The notes: generated by a model not told the origin, from the letters alone. A stretch of 64,000 nt of DNA from Panorpa germanica (GCA_963678705.1 OY783204.1:18486759-18550758), one strand, 5' to 3'. Shown: positions 35,415 to 48,571, counted from the stretch's first letter. Program-made: numbers and translations.

Positions 35415-36229
35415 ACATGGGCTCGTAGACAATGTATTACCATAAATATAAGCAATGTCCACGTGAACTGATAACACAACTAGAGGATAACATAAAATTG
35501 GGTTAGGTATCCATCTTCTTCAAACCGCGTATACATAATTTAAAGCTTATTTATTTCCTGGAAGTTATTACCTTTTCTAAAATTCGATTCTGGAGTAAAT
35601 CATAAATTAAGTGAGCTTAAAACTATTAGTTGATTTATTTTGCTGCTTCCTGGCAACAACAGCTGCAGGCTACTAATGTAAGCCGACGCTCTGGCGGCGT
35701 CGACGTCGGTGTCACCATATTCAACTCTACTGCTATATAAAACTCCGGTCGTCGGTATTTCCATTACGTTTAATAATGTTTACTGGAAATGAGAAAAATA
35801 TTAATAAAAAGCGTCACAAGTCGAGCTTATGAAAAGCTCTGGTTCAGCAATGAGGCGGCATATTTTATTAAAAATAATTCTCGATGTAGAAGTCGTTGGT
35901 AGGTATATTCCTCTCGTGTTATCGATCGATCTTATCAATTTATAACATCAAGCATTCGCGATCAGTGATAGATTATAGTCTATATATGTGTAGGTGCTAA
36001 TGCAGATGTATTTCATTGGTGTATTAGAAGCGATATAGCCTTATGCACGTAATATCTTGTTGGTTTCTTCCGATGTTGTCTTTATATACCATTACCGTGC
36101 AACATATGTAAAACATATTCAATAACTACGTACACAGCAGCCATAGGCCATAGGATTTAACCATAACCTTTAGAAGGCCCCGCCTTGGAAGGCAAGTCAA
36201 CGTTTAGAACATTCTTCAACATTAATTCT
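35415..36229 (+). promoter_or_regulatory. Candidate TATA promoter near 35736 with possible untranslated exon
   Basis: GCTATATAAAACTCC (TATAAAA at 35736-35742) is followed 27 bases later by TTCCATTACG, a reasonable initiator (A at 35763). The region is locally more GC-rich (GGCGGCGTCGACGTCGG at 35693-35709). Downstream to about 35897 no frame is long, and GTAGGT there could serve as donor. No downstream coding exon was identified. Confidence 0.35.
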
Positions 36230-37340
36230 AATAATTGCATTGCATTTCTTTAGTCTATATCACTTTTCTATTTTATTATTTATTTAACCTAGGTGCTGTT
36301 CATTACATTCTTTCATCTTAACTTCACAGATTACATTTCATTTCATTACGTAAATCTCTATCTCTATCTTTATCACTATACTACATATTAAGCTTCGTCT
36401 CCTATGTGGTTAATTTCGCTTTGCTTACTCCTAACTTCATTCCATTTTATTTCTTCTTCCCCTGTAAGAGGTCTACTTCATTTTCCAACTTTTTCGTACA
36501 CCACCTCTTAATGCGAAATGGCGAAGAAGATTAATAACAATGACGTCAAGACTAAGAATGAATCATACTGGAGCTCCGAAGCATCTAGCAAGAAACAAAA
36601 TCATTCCAAACTCTAAATGCGAATGTGGTGGTGTGGTGTGGTGAAGAGGCAGACCCTGACCACATTCTGTGGCAATGTAAAAATATAGCAATGGCAAGAA
36701 ATGGACTCCAACGGGCGATGCTACAGACTTCCTAGACGCTTTCTGTTAAAACCGCCTTTTTAATTGAGAAACCGAAATTTATAACTGCACTAGCTATGAA
36801 TAGATCATTCTTATTGTCTGGATATAACGTATAAGAAGAAGCAGAACAATATTAGGGGCGACAAAAGGCTACGTGCCTAGGAAGTCCGAGAAACTAAATA
36901 TATAAAAAAAAAACCTCATAATGCGCCCTAATGTTTCTACTTCCTTGCCACACATCCTACATAATTTCTCTTCCTCTGTACCACAGTACCTACGACACCT
37001 TTCTTCAACTCCAAGTCTAAACCTCGCGTGTTTTTCAATGTATTCCGGCATTACTTTAGAAAATAATTGGCTGTATTAGGTTTTATACTTTTTTTCATAT
37101 ATCCTCTTCATCTTATCCTGTTGTTGAACCTCTATATCACTTTCGTTTATCAAATTCCGTACCTATCTTCCTTCCTCTCTTAGTTATATTATCTCTGCCG
37201 TCGCTATCACTCTTCCTTTTCCCCCATCTTGTATTTCTTCCCTTTCAAACTTATTTCCTCACTACTCTCACGAGTCCACTTTCTGCCTTCTTTGTGGTAT
37301 CCTGCAGCCTTATCTTTCTCATCCCTGTGTCTATTCTCAA
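36230..37340 (-). pseudogene. LINE ORF2 C-terminus (R1-like type, copy 2), split by a nested LINE
   Basis: On the - strand, 37340-36926 gives Glu/Lys-rich sequence and then ARFRLGVEERCRRYC, CRMCGKEVETL, the cysteine-motif region. The purine-rich - strand sequence at 36515-36230 appears to be its continuation. The two halves are separated by an oppositely oriented LINE fragment with duplicated target (36503-36515 and 36913-36925). Several stops and shifts make it non-functional. Confidence 0.6.
36516..36912 (+). mobile_element. Nested 5'-truncated LINE with 13-bp target duplication
   Basis: The fragment reads MTSRLRMNHTGAPKHL-like sequence, then the ADPDHILWQC motif in a frame disturbed by a GTGGT repeat near 36630. 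The GGCTACGTGCCTAGGAAG tail and an A tract follow. The flanks ACCTCTTAATGCG (36503-36515) and ACCTCATAATGCG (36913-36925) are a 13-bp duplication with one change, a normal result of target-primed reverse transcription. Confidence 0.85.
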
Positions 37341-38760
37341 TTGTTCCTCTTTACCTCTTACAACACTAGGTATCCTGGAGTGATTTATCCCCTCCCAATA
37401 CCTATTTTATATAGGAAGACAATTATGATTAGATACAAATTATTTCACCGAAACGCAATGGATGCTAAAAAAAAGATTTTGGCTAACATGTACTTTTATT
37501 TTCCAAGTATTATTTTCAGTAGGAAGAGCTCAACATATTTTTCGCGCCTGTGGCATCCACCTACCTAAATGCAAACGTGAAAGGGAGTGTCATTTTGAGA
37601 ACCAGGACCATTATAGAGACAAACAAATAGTGTCAAGTCCACCTTCACTGTACAGATACGCTTTAGTTTATTATTTATAGAATTTAACTATATGGTATTT
37701 CAACAAGAGCGGCCATTTTAAAGGTGCTTCAATAAGAGGTATTATTTTAAATCAACAGAAAAACCCAATATTTTCGCGAAAAGTGGCGAAATTTTTGTTT
37801 TAATCCAAAGAACAAACTCTGAGGTTAGTAATGGAAGACAATATCGTTTAAATGCCACTGTAATAATGATGATTTTATATTGATAGTCCGAAATTTAAAA
37901 TGACGGTGTTCAAATCAGAGTCGGTATATTTTTTACGACTCCACTGACCAGAAATTCCTCCCAACATCTGCTGTACATCATGTGACACTCTGACACTTTT
38001 GAAAAAGTTTAATAAAGTAATTTTCTTGTTTACGAGCTTTGTATATTGTTCCGAGCTTTCCATATAAAAGTATAACACTCGTATTAGAAAGGCAAATACA
38101 CACCTACACTGGCCATTAAATATTTACGCCTCTTCTGTAACGTGATTGAGGGGACGAGGGATGGGGAGTGACGGTGGTAAACAGGAGCTGTATTATTTAT
38201 AATTAACAATGCTATATTTTATTATTGATTTGTAGTGAAACAATAAGAAGTAATCAAATAAATCATATATTATGTACAAGTGGGTTGAGAACGTTTAATG
38301 GCGTTCTTGCATTACTCATGTTTGAAATGTAACGACCGTTACTGGTACTGGTACATGGTGGAACTAATTGTATCAATTTGTAACACGTATATAAAGCTTT
38401 AATAATTAATGAAGTAGCCTTTGCATATGGTGTATGTTAGTGGATATAATTGTTTCTGTCACGGTTGTTACAGAGCTGATTTTAGCCTCCAGCGGAACCC
38501 ACGCTGTAAACTGAAACACGTAAAATTAATTTATTCAATTACAATTGCCTACCCAAATCATCAGTATATCTAGTTACAAATACCTGCCACAATAAATTAT
38601 ATCTTTTAATAATTAGATTTTAACAAAATAATTATAATTTTTATAATTAAGTTTTGACAAAATCAAAAAACAATGTATTAACAAAATTTAAACTACAGAA
38701 AATACGATATTTAGTAGTTATTTAGTTTTGAATGTTACAATAAAACTACCGCATTCTCGT
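37341..38760. other. No confident gene
   Basis: Overlapping + strand frames at 37341-37680 have mixed composition but no motif or splice support. The rest is AT-rich. Nothing is called. Confidence 0.4.
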
Positions 38761-38769
38761 ATGTTTCAT

Positions 38770-39290
38770 GATGGTTGTAATATAGTTCATTTGAGAGAGA
38801 GAAAGAGAGAGAGATACCGGAATACATACGAGAAAAAGAGACAAGGAACATAAGTAGAATCGCAAGATTTAGATTGGGAAACGAAGAGAAAGGCAGCAAA
38901 TACTGGGAAAATAGAGAGTAAATCATATGCAAGGTGTGCTGGAAAGAGATAGAAACGCTTAAGTACATTAAGTATTCATGTGAGAAAAGAGTAAAAAGTG
39001 AAAAGAAGATTGTGCAGTTATTAAAAGGAGGAAGTGAAGGGAAGCAATGGACGGCGTAGGTAGAGAGAAGGAACGTGAAAAGAGAAGGAAGGGCAGAGGA
39101 AAGACAGTAACACAAGGGATCAAAGCAGTAGGGGTTTAAATTTATCTGTTTTATTTGTATCTTTTTTTTCTTTTGGAAGTGAGAATGGCTAGATAGAATA
39201 ACGATCATAAAATGTAATTAATCACAATGATATGTAATTTAATGATTTAAGGCGGAAGGATGTAGTGCCTAATGGTAAAAACATTACAAT
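38770..39290 (+). pseudogene. LINE ORF2 C-terminus and 3' tail (R1-like type, copy 3)
   Basis: The + strand reads ERYRNTYEKKRQ, then RFRLGNEEKGSKYW in a shifted frame, CKVC...IETLKYI...C, and a tail TAATCACAATGATATGTAAT followed by GGCGGAAGGATGTAGTGCC and an A-rich end. It is collinear with 24740-23940 (-) and 53390-53440/51438-51935 (+). Frameshifts and stops are present. Confidence 0.68.
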
Positions 39291-39385
39291 AAAATAATAG
39301 CCAAAAGATTCATTATACCACTTTAATTAACAAATAGACATTTTTCATGGTTACAGTTGGCCAATAAATATGAAATATAGTTAAA
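39291..39385. other. Short spacer, no gene
   Basis: AT-rich spacer between the LINE tail and the next MITE. Confidence 0.4.
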
Positions 39386-39606
39386 ATCACGATAGTTCGG
39401 CGGCGACTTATACTTAAAAGAGGTTATAAGAGGTATTGAGATATAAAGGTATAATAAGAGGTATAAATCTATACAATAATGAAATTTGTCTTATTCGTTT
39501 CTATACAAATTATAGAAAAATAAGTCAGTCAGTGCATTTTAGTTATATCGGCAGTATATACCCCACAACTTGTTTTAGGTATGAGTCACCGCCCAATTCT
39601 CGTAAT
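39386..39606. mobile_element. Short MITE, family CGATAGTTCGGCGGYGACT (copy 1)
   Basis: The left end TCACGATAGTTCGGCGGCGA and the right end (reverse complement TTACGAGAATTGGGCGGTGA) are imperfect inverted repeats. The second copy at 60623-60818 is collinear, including CTTATACTTAAAAGAGGTTA and TTCGTTTCTATA. Confidence 0.7.
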
Positions 39607-42600
39607 TTAAACTATACTACGCCATTTTTACTTGTAAATAACACATTGTCACTTTATTTCTAATCTTAAATTAGAAATTTCAACTTTAATTATTATTATT
39701 GTCTCTTTCCAAATAAAAAGTGATAAAAGGAATAATACATATTAATTTGTACATATTTTGAGTATAAATAAAGTGCCATAAAACATACTGAAATGCAGTA
39801 GTTTTTCTGTAACATTCAGAACAAAAGGTGGGGCTACACTAAATAATTATCCGAAATTTTATTAGGGCTGTTTGCAAATGTGTTCGCCGCTCCGTTCATT
39901 CGTCCGGAGCTCTGTTTATCGTTCTGGTTGGTGTTCTGTTTTTCACTCACCGTATATTCATAGGTAAGCGTCCACAGCCCAGCACGTAAAGCAGTCGACG
40001 CATTCTGTTTAATGAATGAAACATACGACGGAATAGAAGTGAGAGAAAAGCGTATACAGCGGAATCTCTACCACTAACACACGGATTGCTTTTTAAACCA
40101 ACTCACACTGAAACATGGCTGTAAGCTTGCAGAACGCATTTATAGGAGTGAACATAACGATACTGCTTCTATACGACTTCCCTTTCGATTTCTACCACTC
40201 CTACATTTCATGTCTTAAGAAAAATGCATCGACTGTTTTCTTTGCTTGTCCATGGCGCTTATCATAAGAAATTTAAGAATATTTAATTCATACTAATCTT
40301 AGTCTTATTAATCACTTTCACCTTTTACGTTGGTTAATATTCATAATGGCCGGTTGTTATTCATTTTAACCTGCTAGCTACTTGAACCGTTACATATATA
40401 TCTTTATTTTAAGACGTCCGGTTCTCATGACTTCTTAGAGAATTACAATAACATGAAATGAAACTGATGACAATATAAATATTTTTTCACCGATATCACC
40501 TTTGAACTAATCAAATAAATGCCGTATACAAATTGCTACTTCATTCGAACAAGCTTTCGAAACACCGTGGCATCTCCCTTCCCCCCAACCAACAAGGGTC
40601 TATCGGAACGGGACGTGTATGTTAATTCCTTCCAAACACTCAGTTTGATTAAATTGACCGTCTCCGTTTATATTCGCATGATTAATTTTACCTTTGTTTG
40701 AATTTAATTTAGATCACTTGTTTGTTTGGCGGGAGAGGCAACGGTGGTGGAGAGATAGGGATGTATAAGTAGAAAGGGAAGAAAGTTCGTGAAACTAGAG
40801 TATCTGTCGCTTTAATTAGAGACTTGCACACTTATGGTTCAAGATGATTATAAAATAATAACGACCTCAACATTGTGGAATGATAAAGTAATCAGAAATG
40901 GATTGGTATTTACCATAGAGATATAAGAATAAAGTGCGCGAAGGGTACAGCCGCGTGTAAGAGGAAGCGATAAAGGCAAAGAGGGTGATAGCTGCTGTTA
41001 ATGTCCTATATGTTTTTTTTTGGCCGAACCGCTGCTGCTGGCTTGATTGACTGGCGATGAGGTAGTGGGTAAGCAGACACAGTGCTCGGCTAGAAAGAGA
41101 CACAGAGAGTCTTTCTTTGTCTTTATCGCAGTATTCAGCCTCTTGCGCACTCTATTCTTATTCCTCTATACCATAAAGTCATACCTTATTTTACAGATAA
41201 ACTTTTATATTAAATACTAATTTTAGTGCATCAACTTTTGATAGTTAAAACCACTTAAAACAATATACCTCCCACATCGTTGTATATTGAAAAAAATCGT
41301 TGATATACTGTAACAGACAACTTGAGGTATTTTAGATAAGCGTTAAATACTACATGTATTCCTACATGTATATTCTTAAAAGACTATACTTTTAAAATAG
41401 AAAAAAAAATAAAAATCAATTTTTTTAAATTCTAGACCTTAATTCTAATTTATATACGCATGTACATAGAAGATAGTGGTAAGTTTCATCAGTGAAGACG
41501 GTCCTTTAAATAGCAAGACAGCCAACTGTATTAACATCCATTACAGTGCCCCCTTGCTCTCGATTTGTAAAGGTCTTACAAAAGCAATATCATCATCCAA
41601 AGAAACCCATAAATTTTCTTAACTATTTTCATTACATGACCGCATACGACTTCTTATTGTCAAGTCACCCTAAAGGGATTCTATCTATGATTCTAGAGGC
41701 TCACTGTCCTAAATATCTAATGCCAAGTTATCCCACATCGCACCACAATCCTTCTGGAATCCTCCCTCTCAGCCCTTTAAAGGCATCCCTTTTATTCTCC
41801 TTGTTAGTATTATCTACCCCTTTGTACCCTAGCAATGTTCTGGAGGGCACTGACCACCTAAACACAACAGGTGCGCCGTTTGATCTGCATTACCGGCCGT
41901 CAATTCAGCACTAAAGAAGTTAGCCGTCGGACACGCCCAACGTAACCATGTTTTCTTAACTTCCACGTGATTTCAATGGAATAATTAATTCGCTTTCTTT
42001 GAGCTTTGTGTTAAAATTGAACAATTTTCTTTATCTTCTTTTTCCTTTTTGTGAAAGACAAATATTTATTTTGTTTCGGATATTAAAACAGAAATCTTGA
42101 AAATAAAATAATATTTTTCTCTACTGGAAAAACAAATATAATTTGTCAGAAACTTTGTCAAAAGGTTTTAGCTGAGAGATAAAAAATAAAAATGACAAAT
42201 GTTGTTTTAGTAAAGTTTAAGCGACCTAAATCATACAGTTGAGTGAGTTTAAATTAAATTAGTACAAACAGATAAGGTTACTAGCTTTTAATTTCATTAT
42301 TAAAATAGAAGTAGAGGCTACCACTAAACACAAAATGTAAATTTACGTATTTTGTGATGTAACCGGCTAAACAAACTTACATATATTAAACGTTTATTTA
42401 ACATAAAAAGAGTAGGTATGCCATAACATCTTTAGGTATTGAACACTGCGTGTGTATACTGGGCCTTTAAAGGGACAGTTGAAATTTTAAACTTCTATTT
42501 CTTTCTTATGAGTGTAGAGCGCGCTTCACCTATGCCCCCTAAAATATCTAGGTAGTGGTAGGGACTCAAGGTTAAGCGTCCGGCAGTTTACTGGCAACGG

Positions 42601-42815
42601 TCAGTCCCAGAAAAGGGTCAGTGTACAAACGACGTTAGTATTTTCCAATGTTAGTAAATACACTTTTTCGTTATACAGTTTTACAGTTACAATTGTTTTA
42701 CAGTTTTTTCCTGGGTAAAATAAATGTTTTATGTAATTTAATATATTGTTTCTTAGATTATGTATATATAGATATTTTTTTATTAGTTCATCTTTTCACT
42801 ACAATAAGTTTTTGA
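39607..42815. other. No confident gene in 3.2 kb
   Basis: Several medium frames (for example 41546-41914 on +, 40867-41103 on -) were inspected. None shows domains, splice borders or a codon pattern unlike the background. The block 39880-40200 is less AT-rich (CCGCTCCGTTCATTCGTCCG) and might be regulatory. I call nothing here. Confidence 0.4.
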
Positions 42816-42825
42816 AGATGGGTGA

Positions 42826-42955
42826 CCATTCAACGGGTAAACTAGAAAAGCAAAATCTCTTTGCACTTATGAGGAAAACAGAAAAACAATGTATTCTTGT
42901 GTATCGTGCGGGGGGCCGGTTTGCGATAATCATTGTTCAATTCTCTTTTTGATAC
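42826..42955 (+). pseudogene. piggyBac transposase C-terminal cysteine domain, fragment
   Basis: In the frame ending at about 42955 the sequence reads KSLCTYEENRKTMYSCVSCG followed by GPVCDNHC. The C....C..C....C...C/H spacing is that of the C-terminal cysteine-rich finger of piggyBac transposases. Only this tail is present; an overlapping frame begins MGDHSTGKLEKQ. TTAA borders were not resolved. Confidence 0.45.
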
Positions 42956-43194
42956 TAATTATTATTAACTATTATCATTTATTATTTTATAACTTTTGTA
43001 TTTTTAGCAATAAAAACTTATTTTGTGCCGAATAATCACCGTTCCGTTTATTACGACATGCCTGAATCCGTAAAATATTCCCCACTTTCAGGTGCACAAA
43101 TAATTCAACTTTTTGGAGCTCACGCCAAAGACACTACATTTTTTCGAAAGCTTATAGTCTGAGATAAGAAATCTACAACCGTGTAATGTAATGA

Positions 43195-43380
43195 TGTAAT
43201 GATGTAATAATGTTTAGGGGAAAATCCGGGGGCGCCAAAAGTTTTAGAATTTTTTTCTCTACGAAATAGGAAATTTTCAAAAACTTTCCTGAAGCCGTTT
43301 TCGAGGTACCATACAAAATTCAGTACCAAACATATAAACATATAAACAAGTCAGATACACCTGGAACATTATAACATAGG
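43195..43380 (+). mobile_element. LINE 3' tail, truncated copy of the 12012-13605 family
   Basis: GGGGAAAATCCGGGGGCGCC through AATTTTTTTCTCTACGAAAT and ACACCTGGAACATTATAACA matches the last 185 bp of both tandem copies at 12.0-13.6 kb, with scattered substitutions. Confidence 0.8.
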
Positions 43381-43809
43381 AGATCTAAGTTGAAAGCATA
43401 AAGTAATAAAGTGACAATATGTCGTTTTTATATTAAAATGGAAAGATGTATTTGCGGGGGATTTAACCGTTACAAATATTTATAATGCATTTTACAGAGA
43501 CATTTGTACGCTACATACATACTAGTTATTTTATATACTATGCGAATGTAGCTATAGTTATAAAAGTTTCATATAAAAAACCTTTTAGGGAATATTACTA
43601 AAAATGTTGTATTGCTTGTGTAACACATGTTATATTATTTTATATGACATTTTTATGTAAAACTATTTTTTTACTGATATATGAAATATACATTTAGTCC
43701 TCAGGATAGTTTAGGTAGTTAGGTATTGGCTCAGTGCGCGGCATCAAGGCCAAATAATTTGTGAACTACATAGAGAACATATTCCATTATCACAATACAG
43801 TTATTAATA

Positions 43810-44040
43810 GGCTTCTGAACCACGACGTTTTAACTTCTATAAAACTGAATTATATATAAGTGGCTGCCAGGATCTTAAATATCCAATTATTTGTAAATAA
43901 GTTGCAATTAAAATAGTCATTTTTGACTGTTTAATTATCAAAGTGATCCAAAAGTAATAAAAATAAATCTGCGTGTGATATCACGTCCGATGATTTGCCA
44001 TCTCTTTCATACAACAGAGCAGCTGGATCGTGCATCTAGC
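43810..44040 (+). repeat. Foldback-family fragment
   Basis: The core GAACCACGACGTTTTAACTT, GTGTGATATCACGTCCGATG and TTGCCATCTCTTTCATACAA matches the 2742 and 61570 copies of the AATGGGCTTGTG family. Confidence 0.65.
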
Positions 44041-44458
44041 TTATAAACTTTTGCTCTGTTCGATCACGATCATTGCTCGCAAGACTCAAGAAGGCGAGTC
44101 CAGGTCCCACACTGTTTATGCCTCGGCACTGGTAACGACGTTATAGTTTTGTTAATTTTATAATTTTGAACGATACCGGACAATATTGATAATGAAAGAT
44201 AAACAATCACTGATTAAAATAAAACAGCCGCGGGTGATACAATATGCAAATGAGGCTTTAAATAATAGATGTGTTCAAAACAATTAAAAAAACATATTTA
44301 AATGTTTATCTTTGCACTAACATAATAATTTATGTTCCTGAAATAACCTAACAAAAACAATAAACAATGTACCCTGCCATCTGTTGCCGGTAGGCAAACC
44401 GGGAGTAGTTGGTACACAAGAGGAAGGGGGAGTGAGGAAGGTGAGCGTTCGGTTAATT

Positions 44459-44464
44459 CTTAGA

Positions 44465-44501
<37 letters not shown>

Positions 44502-45042
44502 GAGTGAATGCTGGACTTGAAAGTGTGTCCAAAATGTGTGCGAGAGAGAAAGGTATATGTTCCTATTTTTTCTCCCTATGCGCATGCGTAGAAAGTAACA
44601 GTTGTCAAGTCAGAGTTGTCTAGATATAATACGTGACAGTTGTTAATAATGTAGGTATGTATAAATATAAATAAACTATATATAAATGTAAATATAACTA
44701 AACACGTGAGATCTATTCTCTCCAAAAATCAACTGTGTTGGCCGTTAGCCCTACAGCGACATCTATGGCGTGCATGACCATATGTCTTCACTGAACGGTC
44801 AATGTTTTACCGACAGACGATCTTTGTACCATCTAAATAAATATTATTTCTTTACATATTTAATATTCATTATATCTTAATAGAATATTATTATTTATTA
44901 TATATAGACAGCTGTCAGTTGTCTATGCATGCGCATAGAGAACAAATAGGAACATATACCTTTCTCTCTCGCACACATTGAGGACACACTTTTAATCTAT
45001 AGGAAACATAGGCTATTCACACTCCATGTATATATGCTCTAA
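44459..45042. mobile_element. MITE with long subterminal inverted repeats and TA microsatellite
   Basis: The ends CTTAGAGCATATATA (left) and TATATATGCTCTAAG (right) bound 584 bp. Inner inverted arms share GTGTGCGAGAGAGAAAGGTA, TATGTTCCTATTT and GCGCATGC. The left end has grown a TA run (44468-44498). Spurious frames at 44317-44623 arise from this repeat. Confidence 0.72.
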
Positions 45043-45440
45043 GGGTTTGATAGGCAACTGTTTATTATTACTCTCTAGAGTGTGGCTGGCTATGGGGGTG
45101 AACTTATTGGAACAGGAAAAAGGAAACCATGAAAGCGCTGCGAAGAGGTTGTCCGACGGTCTGTCCATTCCTCCGTCCGTCCAGCGGTCCGTTTAACGTC
45201 TGTGCTTATTTGAGATAGTTGTATCGATCGACTAGTTCACCGCTCACACGAAAGTTCGCTTAAAAAGAAAACTTTGAGCTTTAAATCAGTGATGATCAAG
45301 ATGAACATTGATGTATACTATATTTATATATGTAAAAATGTGTCTTTTTTATTTAGTAATACGTTACTTCAACAGTAGCCTGCCTTGCCTAACTGTAAAA
45401 GCCCCATTAAATAAATATTTTACATTTATTTAAAAAGTGT

Positions 45441-45756
45441 AATGGGGCTTGTGTCTATTTTATTAAATATCTAAATGTTGACGGAGATATAGCAATTAAA
45501 AGTTTGAATTGTAGTTTTAGCGCTAGAAATGGTCGGCCATATTTGTATGACGTGAAATGCATTTTAACGTCAGTTATTTGTTGAGTAGGTCAGTGCTGCG
45601 GTAATGTACTGTAGCTGTTGGTAGTCAAATAATCAAGTCAAATCAAAGAATAATAAGTTTTTATTTTATTTAACCCTGCTAAGGCAGTCGTAATATTGAA
45701 ATTTGATTGTTCCTTGAAATAGCTGTAAATAATAATAAGCAGGAAACAAGCCCATT
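45441..45756. mobile_element. Foldback-family MITE, short copy
   Basis: It runs from AATGGGGCTTGTGTC to ACAAGCCCATT. The interior (GACGGAGATATAGCAATTAA, GTTTTAGCGCTAGAAATGG) matches the right half of 10759-12006 in inverse orientation. A partial second end (AAGCCCCATTA at 45399-45409) lies just outside and forms a small stem with it. Confidence 0.72.
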
Positions 45757-47198
45757 TTATTAAATAATTATCTAATATTTTTTTACATTATGCTTTTACC
45801 ATTTTTGTATAGATAATGGAATCTACGACTAAAAATTATTTAATTATATATTTAATTAAAATTAGTTTGTATATTTTTTAATTTATAATTTGGCGGGCTC
45901 CTTGAGACCTCGGTCCTTTCTTCATCCTTATTATTACACTATACATTAATGTATATTTATTTTTAATGCAAGCCGCTAGGTTTGACATTCTTACACATTT
46001 CATCATTAATTACATTTCAATAAATCAACTTAAAACTATTCTAGATTCTAATTAAACTGAAACTAATGATATCTCTTCCTTCTTCTTGTCGCGTCACTTT
46101 CACATTCTAAACTCCATATTTCTTCCTCTTTTCCTCACTCTTCTTGTTTCTTCTTTATATCTCCGTTATCCACATATTCTTTTCACTGACAAACCAAACA
46201 TTCTTCACATCCATAATTAAGTTTAGTATATGTTTAAAATTAGTAGGTTGCCCAAAATAATTTTAATTATGTTTTCTTAAAATAAAAATTTGGTTTTATC
46301 GAAATATTTCTTTATACTGAATGCAGGCCTGTGAAGTTGGATAAAATTTCTGGTCAGAAGAGTCTGAGTCGACTAAAATGTAAAAACTCAAACTCTGGCT
46401 CGAACTACTAGTTTTACAAAAAAAAAAAAATTAAAATAAAATAATAATTAACTAATAGGTGTATTACAATTTTCAACACATTAAATATTTCTTTAATATT
46501 TTAGAGTTATGTCTCTTTAATCTTAATCTTTAAATGACGGTTTTAATTGCTAATAATATTGTCTTAATTATTTATAATAATTTCAAAAGATCACATTACC
46601 TTTATCGGAACAGATAACACACATTTTTAGAATTTAAATTATAATATGATATAATAATAGAACCCACATTAACTACATTAACATTCACATCACAACCCAA
46701 ATTAAAGTGTGTTACTTTGTGAGATTTGTACTTTGGGACAATTGTATGTGCCCCACTTTAAAAAGGGGATCCCAATAACAACTTATTATTGTACTATAGC
46801 AAATTTACACTGGATTAAATGGTCTGAGATAAATTTGTTTAATGGATACAATGGAATCAGTCGAAGATTAATTATGGAACTCTAATCGACCCTGGGATAA
46901 ATTTAGAGTTAAAATAGAATTTAAAATAAATAAAATTTACAAATTCGCAGTAGTTAAAAGAATCTTAGCAGTTAATGGTTTATTGTAAAATTTAGTTTCA
47001 TTACAATTTTAATTTCAACTCAAATTTTGAATCGTTTCTTTCTACCCATGTTACCTGACAAATTTGTATAACTAATTCTTTATTTTAATTAACTAAGCTG
47101 TATTGTTGCGTATTATATTAACTTTTCATGTTAATGATTTCATTATTTAAACAAATATCTGCCGCAAAGGGGTCTCGCAATGGCTAAGGGCGCCACTG
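45757..47198. other. No gene seen
   Basis: AT-rich. The segment 45890-46200 shares ACTTAAAACTATTCTAGA and pyrimidine-rich sequence with 27040-27120 and is probably another decayed - strand LINE tail. Nothing else is recognised. Confidence 0.4.
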
Positions 47199-47335
47199 CC
47201 ACTGGCACTGGCCTGTTATAAATCCAAATAAATAATCCGCTAAGATGATCACGATTGTCCTGGTAGAATAAGATGATAACTACCTTTGATTATGTGACAC
47301 GGACCAATCAGTGTCTTTGATGATCCAATGTAAAA
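47199..47335 (-). repeat. Duplicated promoter-like segment, copy A
   Basis: It matches 49164-49290 over about 135 bp, with blocks CACTGGCCT..TATAAAT.CAAA, TGGTAGAATAAGATGATAAC and TTTGA.TATGTGACACG.ACC. In the 49-kb copy this segment lies just upstream of a - strand gene. Here no intact gene follows on the - strand. Confidence 0.75.
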
Positions 47336-48571
47336 TTGTCACTAATTACATTTAATAGAGTGTAAATTAGTAAAATCTCACAGTGATGAAATCGCAAAAC
47401 ATCAGATTTCAACGGATTTTCATTATCACTGGATAGTTTAAGTGAGCTTAACTTCATTTATGCTTGTTAATGCAAGGATATTAAAATTACAGAAATGTAA
47501 TAATCCCTGCCGCCAAATCTAGGTACAGACTTGTTTTTGTTGTAAATGAGTGAGACAAAACATTAAGAAAATAGTTAAACAGGCAGGAACAAAAGATTCC
47601 ATAATCTGGACTGAATCCGCTGTGTCTTAAACACAGTCTTGTCTACAGTGTGTGTCTAACCTAACACGATCTGTAGTAGTTACTTTTATTCCTGTAAATA
47701 AAACTAATAAATAATATTCATGCAGCAGTAGACACGTTCCATTAGAATTGTATTATGACGTCACTGTATATTGCAGAAATGAAATAAGACATTTTCGGGC
47801 GAAATATAATAGTACAATAGTAATTTCTTCTTGTAACGAGTAAACTATTCCAATTAAAGCAATTAATTATTTTCTTATTGATTATAGATTGTGATGTAGC
47901 GCCACCTACCACGCATGCGACTTTTATATTATTCCTATTCACTGATTTTAGTTTTAATTTGTTTTTACCTTTAGTGTAGATGCTTAATACTTTTAACACA
48001 TTGTTGCAATGAGTGTTGTAGTAAAACAAAAGGACCAACATAGCCGACAAAGGTTCACTAACCAAGCATACGGACGTATCGGTTCCAATGTGAGTCCAGC
48101 CTTACAAAGCAATGAAACAAATAGATGTTGTTGCTCCAGTGCAGATTTAAAACGTTGATGTTCACTTTTCATACTGTTGTTTAGTATTCATATTTCAAGC
48201 CCCACACATGCTTATTTCATCTCTACATACCGACTCTACATGCGTCCATTGTCTTCACAACTTCTAAATGAGCGTGTCTATCCTCCAACACCATTATGCG
48301 TAAATAAATAGAAATATAGTTATTAAATCACCAACAAAAATGAATTTTATTTAAAATAGAATCAATGAGATATTGTAAATTCAATTAACAAATGATTTTT
48401 TTTTCATTAATAATTTCATATTGTTTTTTATTACCCACTTCCGTTTTCAAAATCCTGATTGTAGAAATTAATTGATTTTGGCTACATCCCTAAATTGCAT
48501 AAATTCCAGTGTTTGATTGTTTGTATTTTGGTGTCGAAAGTTTTGATTTACGTTTAGGGTGCTCCGTTGAA
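47336..48571. other. No gene seen
   Basis: This contains the 3' flank of the - strand secreted-protein gene and AT-rich sequence. The - strand frame at 47742-48065 has no support beyond length. Confidence 0.35.

Noticed and set aside
38735..39208. 157-codon - strand frame
   Set aside because: Antisense to the LINE copy at 38770-39290.
41546..41914. 122-codon + strand frame
   Set aside because: No motif, no conserved pattern, no splice or promoter support; His/Pro/Ser-rich chance frame is likeliest.
44317..44623. Frames on both strands containing IYIYIY runs
   Set aside because: Translation of the TA microsatellite in the MITE at 44459-45042.
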